Source: Butyrivibrio sp. (GTDB lineage: Bacteria; Bacillota; Clostridia; Lachnospirales; Lachnospiraceae). From it: a stretch of 64,000 bases of DNA. Below the pieces are notes generated by a model, which did no database searches, was not told where the DNA came from, and saw only the letters and a list, made by a program, of their open reading frames with translations. Made by a program: the position numbers and the translations under genes. Position 1 is the first letter of the stretch; each line of letters opens with the position of its first letter. The DNA lies in contig NZ_JAGBLU010000104.1 in the NCBI RefSeq assembly GCF_017635265.1, positions 124,001-188,000 on the forward strand. Direction: 5' to 3'. Shown here one piece after another: positions 54,532 through 63,970 of the stretch.

Positions 54532-55407
54532 ATGATTAAGTACAATAAACCGTTCATAATTGCTGAAGCTGGATGTAACCACATGGGACAAATGGATATT
54601 GCTAAAGATTTAATTGAAACAGCGGCACATTTCTGTAAGGCGAATGCAATTAAGTTTCAGAAGCGGTGTCCTAAAGAATTGCTTACACTAGAGCAGTATA
54701 ATGCGCCTCATCCGAACCCTGCGAATTCTTATGGTGATACTTATGGTGCTCATCGTGAGTTTCTGGAGTTTGATCTTGATCAACATGCACAGCTTAAGAA
54801 ATGGTGCGAAGAAGCGGGCATTATTTACTCAACATCAGTATGGGACTTGACAAGTGCTAAAGAGATAACATCCCTTCACCCACAATTTATAAAAATTCCT
54901 TCTGCCTGCAATACGCATTTTGAGATGCTTCAGTGGCTTTGTAGTAACTATGAGGGAGAAATTCAGCTTTCGTTTGGTATGACTACACATGAGGAGGAAG
55001 AACAGATTATTCAATTGTTTGAAAAGAATGGTAGAGCGAAGGATTTGATTCTTTACAATTGTACATCAGGGTATCCTGTACCGTTTAAGGATATCTGCCT
55101 GCTTGAGCTGACACGTATGAAAGAACAGTATAGTGGAAGAGTAAAAGCTATTGGATTCTCCGGGCATCATCTTGGCATTGCGGTCGATGTTGCTGCTTAT
55201 ACACTTGGAGCAGAGTATATTGAACGTCACTATACGCTGGATCGTACTTGGAAAGGAACTGATCAAGCAGCGTCACTTGAGCCGGATGGGATTCGAAAGC
55301 TTGTAAGAAATCTCAATGCTGTCCATGAAGCTTTGACGTTTAAGGATCAGGAGGTACTACCGATTGAGCAGGTGCAGAGAGATAAGCTAAAGTTCAGAAA
55401 ACATTAA
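54532..55407 (+). CDS. Nonulosonic acid synthase, NeuB family, without the SAF domain
   Basis: NeuB-type enzymes condense PEP with a hexose or hexosamine to give sialic, legionaminic or KDN-type acids. The TIM-barrel features are present: FIIAEAGCNHMGQMDIAKDL, IKFQKRCPKELLT, YSTSVWDLTSAKEI, FIKIPSACNTHFEMLQWL, AIGFSGHHLGIAVDVAAYTL and ERHYTLDRTWKGTDQAASLE. The protein is only 291 aa and ends just after the barrel, without the C-terminal SAF (antifreeze-like) lid of about 60 aa that most NeuB dimers swap. Known phosphate-using and KDN-type relatives include shorter forms. RBS GGAG. Confidence 0.9.
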   Translation: MIKYNKPFIIAEAGCNHMGQMDIAKDLIETAAHFCKANAIKFQKRCPKELLTLEQYNAPHPNPANSYGDTYGAHREFLEFDLDQHAQLKKWCEEAGIIYSTSVWDLTSAKEITSLHPQFIKIPSACNTHFEMLQWLCSNYEGEIQLSFGMTTHEEEEQIIQLFEKNGRAKDLILYNCTSGYPVPFKDICLLELTRMKEQYSGRVKAIGFSGHHLGIAVDVAAYTLGAEYIERHYTLDRTWKGTDQAASLEPDGIRKLVRNLNAVHEALTFKDQEVLPIEQVQRDKLKFRKH

Positions 55408-55489
55408 AATTCTTACAATTAGGTGGTATAAAATAGTGGCTACCTGGTTAATTTATATATAAAAGAGTCTGTAATTTGGAGAAAATTTT

Positions 55490-56668
55490 ATGAACGTAGC
55501 ATTTATTCCGGTAAGAGGCGGAAGCAAATCTATTCCTCTTAAAAATATAAAAATAATAAATGGAAGACCGCTTGTATACTGGACTGTAAAAGCTGCGTGT
55601 GAATGCAAATACATCGATAAGGTATATGTAGCAACGGATAGTGATGTAATCAAAGAGACTGTTGAATCGTTTAAGAAAGGTATTGAGGCCGATTTATTCT
55701 TAAAGGTTGAGGTTATTGGTAGATCAGCAGAGTCGGCTTCTGATACGGCACCTACGGAACATGCAATGCTTGAATTTGCGGAGAAATTTGATTTTGATAA
55801 TATAGTGCTTGTTCAGGCCACATCTCCACTTCTGCAAGTTGAGGATTTAAATAGGGGGTTTGATATTTTCAAACAGGAAGATACGGATAGTGTTCTTTCT
55901 GTAGTGCGGCAAAAACGTTTTCAATGGATAAACGATGAGAATGGCTTTGCATCCCCTTCAAATTATGATGTTTTTCATCGTCCACGACGTCAAGAGTTTA
56001 ATGGTTATCTTGTAGAGAATGGCGCATTTTATATCAACTCAAAAGATAATTTGCTTAGGTTTCATAATCGCGTTTCCGGGAATATCAGGGTTGTTGAAAT
56101 GAGTGAAGAAACATTCTTTGAGATTGACGAGCCAAGTGATTGGATTATCATTGAAGCTTTGATGAAGAAGAATGGTATAACTGCACCATCAGAGAGGCCG
56201 GACATCAGGATTTTTCTTACTGATTGTGACGGTTGCCTTACAGATGGAGGTATGTACTACTCGGAACATGGTGATGAGCTTAAGAAATTCAATACAAAAG
56301 ATGGTATGGGGTTTAAGATATTGAAGCAAGAAGGAATTCTAACTGGAATAATAACAAGCGAAAATGTTGAATTGAATCGTAGGAGAGCAGAGAAACTAAA
56401 ACTTGATGTCATAGAAGCTGGTTGTAAGGATAAGTTTACTGCAATTAAGAGAATATGTAAAGAGTATGGGGTTTCATTAAACAATGTCTGTTACATTGGC
56501 GATGACATCAACGATATGGATGCAATTAAAATGGTGGGGTTTGGATGCTGCCCAGCGAATGCTTTGCCACAAGTGAAAAGTGTGGCAAAATATATAACAA
56601 AAGCCAATGGTGGAGAAGGCGTTATCAGGGAAGTGGTAGAGTTGATTATGGGTTCAGAAAACATATAG
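55490..56668 (+). CDS. CMP-nonulosonate cytidylyltransferase fused to a KdsC-like phosphatase
   Basis: Residues 1-225 activate a nonulosonic acid with CTP: IPVRGGSKSIPLKNIKIING, then VYVATDSDVIKE and VLVQATSPLLQVEDL. Residues 237-392 are a HAD phosphatase of the KdsC type: IFLTDCDGCLTDGG (catalytic D-x-D), TGIITSENVELNRRRAEKLK and VCYIGDDINDMDAI. Animal CMP-sialate synthetases have the same layout. Paired with a synthase next door, the phosphatase suggests that the pathway runs through a 9-phosphate intermediate (as for KDN or Neu5Ac-9-P), but substrate choice is not proved by sequence. RBS TTGGAG. Confidence 0.92.
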   Translation: MNVAFIPVRGGSKSIPLKNIKIINGRPLVYWTVKAACECKYIDKVYVATDSDVIKETVESFKKGIEADLFLKVEVIGRSAESASDTAPTEHAMLEFAEKFDFDNIVLVQATSPLLQVEDLNRGFDIFKQEDTDSVLSVVRQKRFQWINDENGFASPSNYDVFHRPRRQEFNGYLVENGAFYINSKDNLLRFHNRVSGNIRVVEMSEETFFEIDEPSDWIIIEALMKKNGITAPSERPDIRIFLTDCDGCLTDGGMYYSEHGDELKKFNTKDGMGFKILKQEGILTGIITSENVELNRRRAEKLKLDVIEAGCKDKFTAIKRICKEYGVSLNNVCYIGDDINDMDAIKMVGFGCCPANALPQVKSVAKYITKANGGEGVIREVVELIMGSENI

Positions 56669-56709
56669 TTTTACAATAAATATCAGCACATCGTAGATTT
56701 TACTAAATT

Positions 56710-57696
56710 TCACAAAGGGGCGGAGAACTCACAGTCTTTTATCGAACCATCTATATAATCGCCAAAAACACCACTTTCCAATATTGAGGTATAAAACTGT
56801 TTTGGGGTTAGGTTTTCTCTGTATCTGGAATCTTTGAAAAGAGTATTCAGGGTTGTGTTGGTTTCCTGATACTTTTCAAAAGTTGCGGCATCAAAATCTT
56901 TTGACAGCCAATTCAGATCTTCTTCTGAAACATCAGAAATGTCTACAAAGAAATTGGTGTTGCGGAATGAATTCCAGTTTCGTAGTTTGTATTCAGATGA
57001 ATGTCGTACACCGACCCAGGAACCAAATGTTTCAAATTCAGAAAACCCCTGGTTTAAATTTTCTGAACCAACAGCATATAGTATTTTTTCGGAAAAATGC
57101 TCTCCGCTAAAGTCAGTTCGTTCAATTTCAGAAAGCATTTCTTTCATTAAATCCACTTTAAAAAGCATATGCTCTGAAACAAATGATTTTTCTATTATTT
57201 TTCCAAAACCAAAGAGTTTCTCGATTGTTTTAAAATAAACTTCATTATGTTCAGATTTTATATCAAAATATGGTTTTCCATCAGAATTGAACATTTCTAT
57301 TTTTTTTAGTGGCAAAGTGTCAGAATCCCAACATAAGTAATATGGGGATTTACAAATTAAAGCGTAAGACATTTTTAAAAATTGTTGATAATACCAGTTT
57401 ATTGCCGTGGGCTTTAAATTATTTTCAGGTGTAATCAGACTGTTGAAAACAGGTCTTAAGGGATCGATATCGAGAAGGCTGGTCTCATTAATAAATTCAA
57501 TAGAGTGATTTGTAAAAATATCGTTAGCTTTATCACTTTCTATAATAGGCAAGAGGTTTTCAGGTCCTACAAAAATAATACGGTCTATTGGCAGAAACTT
57601 AAAAAAACGATTGTAATGTAGTCGCATACGTTGATAGTCTTTTACAATCGTTGGTATAACGCAAGGGAATAGTAATGACATGCGACTCTGCTTCAT
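56710..57696 (-). CDS. DUF6492 protein, paralogue of the giant protein's N-terminus
   Basis: The 328-residue product matches residues 1-310 of the 1281-aa protein at 46276: NWYYQQFLKMSYALICKSPY against GWYYQQFLKMQY, YLCWDSDTLPL against MVWDGDT, FSEFETFGSWVGVRHSSEYK against FSEFETYGTYVAF. The D-x-D suggests a GT-A-like enzyme. I start at ATG 57696, 8 nt after GGAGG; the upstream GTG frame adds five codons. It is divergent from the gene that corresponds to the rest of the giant protein, with a 131-bp AT-rich shared spacer. Confidence 0.85.
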   Translation of the reverse strand: MKQSRMSLLFPCVIPTIVKDYQRMRLHYNRFFKFLPIDRIIFVGPENLLPIIESDKANDIFTNHSIEFINETSLLDIDPLRPVFNSLITPENNLKPTAINWYYQQFLKMSYALICKSPYYLCWDSDTLPLKKIEMFNSDGKPYFDIKSEHNEVYFKTIEKLFGFGKIIEKSFVSEHMLFKVDLMKEMLSEIERTDFSGEHFSEKILYAVGSENLNQGFSEFETFGSWVGVRHSSEYKLRNWNSFRNTNFFVDISDVSEEDLNWLSKDFDAATFEKYQETNTTLNTLFKDSRYRENLTPKQFYTSILESGVFGDYIDGSIKDCEFSAPL

Positions 57697-57827
57697 TTGT
57701 ATAACCTCCACAAGAACTTCAGTATATTTATGAATCTATTGGTTTTGTATTTTATTTTAAATATTGATATACTTAATTATACAACATCAATTTATGTTCG
57801 TCATTTCAAACATTGGCGGTGCGATTT

Positions 57828-60209
57828 ATGAATGGTGTACTTATAATAATTGTTTCATACAATGCAAAACGATATATGCAGGAATGTATATATAGTATCC
57901 GGAATTCGTTAAAAGAGGGTACTTACAAAATTGTGGTTGTAGATAATGCATCTACTGATGGTGTAAATATATGGCTTTCTGAGCAACCTGATATCATGCT
58001 TATACAGAACTCCGAAAATATCGGATTTGGTCCCGCGTGTAATCAGGCAGTAAAGGCAACGATTGGAACAGATTATGAAAAATACGATGTTTTTCTGCTA
58101 AATAATGACACTGTTCTAAATAGCAAATCATTGCCAAGGTTAAAGGAGGCTTTGAATCAAAATAAAAAAATAGGTGCTGTCGGTGCTGTTTCTAATTATG
58201 CCGGAAACAGACAGCAATTGGAAATAACCTTTGAGAATGTTGAGAAATATAGTGATTTTGGGGAAAAACTATCCATAGATGAATGTGACAGATATCTTGA
58301 AAAAGTACGTCTTAATGGATTTGCACTTTTAATCAAAAGAAATGTATGGGATGAAGTTGGTGGTTTCGATGAGGATTTTGCCCCGGGATACTATGAAGAC
58401 GATGCACTTTCAATGGAAATATTAAGAAGAGGATATAAACTTATCCTAGTCAGAGATAGTTTTATTTATCACGCAGGAAGTGTTAGTTTTGCCAAGACCG
58501 GCAAAAACAATCTTTCTTATGATCACCATAAATTGTTTATTCAAAAATACGGATTTGACATATTGGATTATGCGTATCCATGTGGAGCGGTAATCTCTAT
58601 GTTTCCGTTTAAACGAGATGACGCATTTACTTTTTTGCATGTAGGATGTGGACTTGGAGCTGAGATCAAAGCTATTGAAAGTCTTTTTCGTAATGCAAAG
58701 GGGTATGGCGTAGAAGAAGATGAGAAGTTATACAGTATTCAAAGAAATAACGCTAATATTTTTGAAAATGCAGAACGATTAAAAGATTATTTTCAGGATA
58801 ATGTTTTTGATGCATTGATTCTGGATGATAGCTATTCACTTGATACAAGCCGACAAAAGATTATATCTGCACTGTGTAAACCTGGGGCTCTTGTAATTAC
58901 TCGTATTCATAAATATGATAACTTTTCTTTTAATGATCTGAAGATAATTGCCGTGGATGAAGAAATATTTGATGAAAATATTTCTTCAATGTTGATGCTG
59001 CATGGGATTATCTGCATTCCTTATTCATATAAAAATGTAAAAGATATAACTTATAAAATTGATTCAATGGGAATATTGGATAAACGGATACTTTTTATTT
59101 CAGATTCCGTTGAACCGTATAATGGAAGGTTTAGGACAGCCGGATCTGATATAATGCCATACTTAAATGCTTTTTTTGCCAGATTACCAATTTCTGCCAT
59201 ACATAACGATTGTATGGAGCGGTATGCTCTTTTTGAAAAGATGTATGAAAATGCAGGAATATCCGATAAAAAAATATTTATTACTATAAATAAAAACTGC
59301 TTTGGAAAAATCAGTAAATTAAGCGCTTTTTTGAAAGATTGTGAGCTTCTCAATTATACAAAAGCATATTTATCTGAAGAACAATTAAGAAAGATAATAG
59401 TTGATGATTGGAATGAGTGCGCATATCTTACTGCAAGGGATGAAGATACTGATTACGGCATCATAGGTTTTTATGCATTAGATAAGCGAATGTCAAAACT
59501 AAAATGTTTTTCTTTTTCATATGTTGTAACAGGATTGGGAATAGAGCAGTTTGTTTACAACAGGCTTGGCTGTCCTGAAATTGACATTATAGAACCGGTA
59601 ATTTCTTTGTTTGAAAAAAACAGCATTTCAGATTTTGTTATAGAAGAGTGTTCTGACGATGTTGCAGGCAATCACAAGGCTGATAAATCACTACGGATTC
59701 TTCTGAAACTTCAAAACTCATTTGCGCCTGTTGCAAATTACATTATCGGTGGAAATATCACAACAGAATATACTGATAAAGAAGTGTGGAAAGACAATTT
59801 GCCAACGAAAATATTTACAGGGATGTACAACGTAGTTTGCTATAGCTTTTTGCAATATTCTGCAGGGGAATGGATTGATGATAGTGATAGCATGGTCAGA
59901 AAATTATTTAACGCTCTTGAAGGAATATGCACAGGTATAAGCAGTAATACTATTGTTATTCTTTTGCTTGGCAGTGAAAAACAATTCGACAGTTGCCCTA
60001 ACGATGAAAACGGGCTTTTTGAGATATATAGGGAAATTAATCCAATAATAATTGATTTTGTTAAGGATTATGAAAACATAAAAGTAATAAGAATCAGTGA
60101 TTTTATAGATGGTCAAAGTGATTTTGAAGGCTCTGTAAATGTATTTACACCTAAAGTTTATTCCGATGTAACAGCAAAAATATGTGATTATGTCAATCAA
60201 TCTTTTTAG
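57828..60209 (+). CDS. GT2 - SAM-binding - degenerate FkbH/HAD - GNAT - SGNH-like protein (793 aa)
   Basis: It corresponds to residues about 341-1281 of the protein at 46276. GT2 covers 1-240 (LIIIVSYNAKRYMQECIYSI, VDNASTDGVN, VFLLNNDTVL). The SAM-binding fold starts near 265 (LHVGCGLGAEIKAIESL). The HAD segment (about 365-440) has lost its catalytic pair: AVDEEIFDEN stands where WDMDDTFWQG is expected, though FISDSVEP remains. GNAT-like (DCELLNYTKAYLSEEQLRKI) and SGNH-like parts follow. The start is ATG 57828 with a weak RBS; TTG 57813 is an alternative. It may still glycosylate but not use the FkbH reaction. Confidence 0.82.
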   Translation: MNGVLIIIVSYNAKRYMQECIYSIRNSLKEGTYKIVVVDNASTDGVNIWLSEQPDIMLIQNSENIGFGPACNQAVKATIGTDYEKYDVFLLNNDTVLNSKSLPRLKEALNQNKKIGAVGAVSNYAGNRQQLEITFENVEKYSDFGEKLSIDECDRYLEKVRLNGFALLIKRNVWDEVGGFDEDFAPGYYEDDALSMEILRRGYKLILVRDSFIYHAGSVSFAKTGKNNLSYDHHKLFIQKYGFDILDYAYPCGAVISMFPFKRDDAFTFLHVGCGLGAEIKAIESLFRNAKGYGVEEDEKLYSIQRNNANIFENAERLKDYFQDNVFDALILDDSYSLDTSRQKIISALCKPGALVITRIHKYDNFSFNDLKIIAVDEEIFDENISSMLMLHGIICIPYSYKNVKDITYKIDSMGILDKRILFISDSVEPYNGRFRTAGSDIMPYLNAFFARLPISAIHNDCMERYALFEKMYENAGISDKKIFITINKNCFGKISKLSAFLKDCELLNYTKAYLSEEQLRKIIVDDWNECAYLTARDEDTDYGIIGFYALDKRMSKLKCFSFSYVVTGLGIEQFVYNRLGCPEIDIIEPVISLFEKNSISDFVIEECSDDVAGNHKADKSLRILLKLQNSFAPVANYIIGGNITTEYTDKEVWKDNLPTKIFTGMYNVVCYSFLQYSAGEWIDDSDSMVRKLFNALEGICTGISSNTIVILLLGSEKQFDSCPNDENGLFEIYREINPIIIDFVKDYENIKVIRISDFIDGQSDFEGSVNVFTPKVYSDVTAKICDYVNQSF

Positions 60210-60244
60210 TATATGTTTAGATGAGTATACAGGGAGTAAATCCG

Positions 60245-61153
60245 ATGATAGAAAAGATTACCGGGAAATATGACAAGTTAAAAAAGCTATGTCAAAGACT
60301 TGAATGGTGGCCTGAAATGTCACCTTACGAGGTGATTGATTATATGTACAGCAATGATATTTCGTCCCAAAATCTGGTAGATATTCTAAATGCTTATTCA
60401 TTGAATCCACAATATGTATTTGACAGAATTTATAAAGGTAAAGATAGCGTTGTTTTTTTTGAAAAACCTCAAAACGTAAAAATTGATAGGGAAACCATTT
60501 GCTTTATCACATGCTTTAATAAAAAGGTTGAACTGGATGAAATGAATGCCTGGATAGATAGACTTGATATACCGGATGGAATGGCTATTGAAAAAAAAGC
60601 TATTGAAGGTGCGAAATCTATGTGTGCTGGATATAACGATGCTATGCATTCATCGAAAGCTAAATATAAAGTATATCTTCATCAGGATGTCAGGATTCTT
60701 AATCCATATTTTATATATGAGATAGTGGATTGTTTTAATCGTAATTCACAAGTGGGATTAATAGGGATGCTTGGAGCGCTGTATGTTCCCAATTCCGGAG
60801 TTATGTGGCAGGCAGACAGAGTTGGTGCAGTTGTACATTCTGTATCAAATGAAGAGTCAATAGCTGAAACATTTGATGAGAGAGTTGCAGTTGAAGGGGA
60901 TTGTCAGGTAAAACTTATAGATGGATTTCTGATGGCGACATGTGTAGATTTGAATTGGCGTGCGGATATTTTTAAGGGATGGGATTTTTATGATGTATCT
61001 CAATCATTGGAATTTATAAAAAAAGGATACGATGTTGTTGTGCCTTATCAAAAGAATACCTGGTGTCTCCATGATTTTGGTTCAATAAATTGGTCAGGAT
61101 ATGAAGAAAATAGGGTTCTGTTTGTAGATGAGTATTTAAATGATTATATTTAA
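60245..61153 (+). CDS. Glycosyltransferase, Glyco_tranf_2_5 type
   Basis: The 302-aa protein carries the family stretch AKSMCAGYNDAMHSSKAKYK, then VYLHQDVRI with the metal-binding Asp, LIGMLGALYVPNSGVMWQ and DGFLMATCVDLNWRADIFKG. A helical domain fills residues 1-75. I choose ATG 60245 because AGGGAG is 8 nt upstream, whereas ATG 60221 has no RBS. Donor and acceptor unknown. Confidence 0.85.
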   Translation: MIEKITGKYDKLKKLCQRLEWWPEMSPYEVIDYMYSNDISSQNLVDILNAYSLNPQYVFDRIYKGKDSVVFFEKPQNVKIDRETICFITCFNKKVELDEMNAWIDRLDIPDGMAIEKKAIEGAKSMCAGYNDAMHSSKAKYKVYLHQDVRILNPYFIYEIVDCFNRNSQVGLIGMLGALYVPNSGVMWQADRVGAVVHSVSNEESIAETFDERVAVEGDCQVKLIDGFLMATCVDLNWRADIFKGWDFYDVSQSLEFIKKGYDVVVPYQKNTWCLHDFGSINWSGYEENRVLFVDEYLNDYI

Positions 61154-61225
61154 GTGGTGGAATTGATGAATAATTTGCTCTTTGAAAGTGTTTAAGTTTC
61201 AAAATAGAAAAAAGGAATGATTAAG

Positions 61226-62365
61226 ATGTATTCCAATCATGATAAGAGTAGAAGAAAAAAGAAAATAGCTATGATGTCGGGACAAGAGAGACCATGGGAT
61301 AATCGCGAATTGGGAAAAGATTGTGGTTTAGTCCCTTACTTACTGTATAAAAATCATGGATGTGATGCGTTTATGGTTTGTGGAAAGGGAGAAGAGTATC
61401 CATATTTAGAGAAGATGAATGGATTCAGAGTGGAAAAGTTAAAAGATAATTCATTAGAGTCCAAGATAGAGTATTTGAAAAAAAATGGGAAAGAATTGGA
61501 TGTTCTTATTTTATACGGTATTACAGATCATAATTTGGAAATGGCAGCTGTCATAAAAAAAATAAATGATAAATGTCTTTTGGCTTGTGCATTGGATATG
61601 AACCCGGATTTTGCAGACAGGATTCCTTTCTATATGAATCCATTCTATGATTATTTTGATAATTTGGATTTTATGTGGCAGTCGGATACAGAAATGACAA
61701 CTTTTTTAAATGATAAATGGTACTGGCCAGTGGTATGCGAAAGAAATGGGTACTATAACCTGGAAAAGGGAACAAGCAATGTTGAATACGTTAAATTTGA
61801 CGAAAGAGATAATGTCCTTCTATACGTTGGGAGAATAAACGATATACCCAAAAACATCAGTATGTTACTTGGGGCTTTTGAAAAAATATCGGATAAAGTT
61901 CCTGATTGGAAATTAAGGTTGGTTGGTCCTGTAGAAGAACCATTTAATGAATATGTTGATACATTTTTTGACTACTATCCTGAAATGAAAGAACAAATAG
62001 AATTTGTCGGAAACATTGAAGATAAGGGAAAATTGCACAAAGAATATGAGAAGGCAAAAATATTTGTGTCAACATCTGTTCTGGAAGGAGGAACGCCTAA
62101 TGCTATGTCTGAAGCAATATGCACAGGATGCGTTATGGCAATTACCAAGATAGGTGCATATCAGGATATTATAGGAGATGGAGAAACCGGAGGATATACT
62201 GATACAGACGATGAAGATGCCTATGCTGATATGCTTCTTGATTTAATAAAAAATAAGGATTTGGCTAAAATGTCTTTAAATGCTTACAAGCGCGGAAAAG
62301 AAATGTATAATCTTGAGAAAATAGTTGGGGATATATATGGGAGACTTTGTACTAAGGGATTATAA
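61226..62365 (+). CDS. GT4 family glycosyltransferase
   Basis: This 379-residue GT-B enzyme has the N-terminal KKIAMMSGQERPWDNRELGK, the donor-binding part LLYVGRINDIPKNISMLLGA, RLVGPVEEPFNEYVDTFFDY, and the E-x7-E region SVLEGGTPNAMSEAICTGCV. ATG 61226 has AAAGGA at good spacing; the ATG at 61217 is too near that site. The 3' end overlaps the next gene by 29 nt, implying co-translation. Confidence 0.9.
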   Translation: MYSNHDKSRRKKKIAMMSGQERPWDNRELGKDCGLVPYLLYKNHGCDAFMVCGKGEEYPYLEKMNGFRVEKLKDNSLESKIEYLKKNGKELDVLILYGITDHNLEMAAVIKKINDKCLLACALDMNPDFADRIPFYMNPFYDYFDNLDFMWQSDTEMTTFLNDKWYWPVVCERNGYYNLEKGTSNVEYVKFDERDNVLLYVGRINDIPKNISMLLGAFEKISDKVPDWKLRLVGPVEEPFNEYVDTFFDYYPEMKEQIEFVGNIEDKGKLHKEYEKAKIFVSTSVLEGGTPNAMSEAICTGCVMAITKIGAYQDIIGDGETGGYTDTDDEDAYADMLLDLIKNKDLAKMSLNAYKRGKEMYNLEKIVGDIYGRLCTKGL

Positions 62366-62951
62366 ATTTACATATATTGATGAAAATTCTAGTAAAGAAG
62401 TTTTATTGAACCTTAATGATTATTTGTCTAATAGAGGAAGAATACCTTTTCATTCTGAATTTACAAATGTAACAATACCTAACATCATATTAAGAAACAT
62501 GGAAATGCATGAGAGTATTTGTGGAAAAAATAGTAATTTAATTAAGTATGAAAGTTATTATTCGTTGATTGATGTTCTTTTTATAAGAGAACATATCAGG
62601 AATAAATTTCCTAAATACGTGATACAAATAGGTGCATCGGATGATGTATTGTCGACGCATATTAAGAATATAGCAAAAGAATTGCATCCAGAAACAAAAT
62701 ATGAGGTTATATACGATTTGGAAGAACTTATAAAGATACAGTCAAAGGCAGATATCATTTTCTTGTATGGAAGCATTCATGCAGATAGTAGTGGAGAATT
62801 AGAAAATAAATTCTTTCGAATTTTAAAACCTAATGGTTGGATTTGCGCTTTGTGCAAGAAAACAGACGTTTTTTTTGAGATGAAAAATTGGAAGAAGTAT
62901 TATTTGGGAGCAGACCTTATGGTCTGCGAAAGCCATGTTTCCGCTTTATGA
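62337..62951 (+). CDS. SAM-methyltransferase-like protein of unknown function
   Basis: Residues about 95-180 look like a class I Rossmann methyltransferase: KYVIQIGASDDVLSTHIKNI for the nucleotide loop (altered from G-x-G-x-G), ADIIFLYGSIHADSSGELEN and FFRILKPNGWICALCKKTDV. The first loop lacks the full glycine pattern, so binding may be weak or lost. ATG 62337 has TTGGGG upstream and overlaps the preceding gene. It is the last intact gene of the operon. Product 204 aa. Confidence 0.65.
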   Translation: MGDFVLRDYKFTYIDENSSKEVLLNLNDYLSNRGRIPFHSEFTNVTIPNIILRNMEMHESICGKNSNLIKYESYYSLIDVLFIREHIRNKFPKYVIQIGASDDVLSTHIKNIAKELHPETKYEVIYDLEELIKIQSKADIIFLYGSIHADSSGELENKFFRILKPNGWICALCKKTDVFFEMKNWKKYYLGADLMVCESHVSAL

Positions 62952-63021
62952 ATAGTAGAATGAGAGAATGAAGGGGTATGTTCCCAAAGGATGCCTTTTT
63001 TACTTCTGATAATTCACATAG

Positions 63022-63970
63022 ATAAAAGAGCTTTTTGATAATACAGTATATCTTCCGTTTGAAAATACATATATATCTGCACCGGCTAGATATGACGAAG
63101 TGCTCAATATAGAATATGGGGATTTTATGCGCGTATCCAAAGAATGGATATTTCATAACTATCCGGTATATCGTGAGCAGGAAAGGATCCTTAAAAACAA
63201 CATAGGAAGAAATCCGTACAGATACACTATTGACGATAAAGCACTTCTTACTTCAATAAAGCGCTACTCCTTAAGTGTGCTTGCACCACCCAAAAAGAAA
63301 GACAAAGAAATAATTGTTTTTCTTCCATGTCGCGCATGCTGGTGGGAAACGATGGAAAAGCTTTGGGAGGAATACTCTCAGGATGATGAAAAAGAGGTGC
63401 ATGTAATTCCGATATTTTATTATGACTGCGATTACAATGGAATAGTAAAAGATAAACATGATGAGAAAACTTTATATTGACACGATGAAAGGGCTATGCG
63501 GAGAGGAAACCGGCAAGTACTGTGAGCAGAAATGTATTATACAAAATAGTGAAGCATGTCCGAAAAATAACAGCACGGATATTAAAGATGTTGACATAAG
63601 TGATTGTGATAAACTTGTTGGTGCATTCAAATGCAGAAAATACGCGATTTATTATGCTAGTATCAGTATGCTCATGCATTATAAAGAAAGGGGAATAGAC
63701 AAAATCAGACGCTCATTTAAAATTTTTGAGGAGTCAGCTGATAAAATCTGTGTGATATTCATACTTCACGAAGCTGTTTTTGACTATTTGGAGCAGATTG
63801 ACGCCGGGGTGTATTCAAAGTTAAAAGGAATAGTACTAAATCTTCATGACGCAAAGAATATAGTTTATGACAGTGAAGGTGTAGCGCTTAGACACATGGA
63901 TAAATGGGATGCATACTACGGCGATAGTAGCGCTCGATATTCCTTTTTTTACAAAAAGGCAATTAGTTGA
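63022..63970 (+). pseudogene. Decayed LicD / CDP-glycerol-transferase-like gene (5' part missing, frame broken)
   Basis: From 63022 the frame reads KELFDNTVYLPFENTYISAP and YDEVLNIEYGDFMRVSKEWI, the C-terminal part of a LicD-type nucleotidyltransferase, but no start or catalytic N-terminal part precedes it. It runs on into FLPCRACWWETMEKLW, the beginning of a CDP-glycerol-transferase-like domain, and stops at 63480. A second frame (63458-63970) then gives ISMLMHYKERGIDKIRRSFK and DKWDAYYGDSSA, the expected later part of the same domain. The sequence is therefore a LicD-plus-transferase fusion broken by loss of the 5' end and at least one frameshift or deletion. The second frame might be expressed as a 170-aa protein from ATG 63458. 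Confidence 0.72.
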
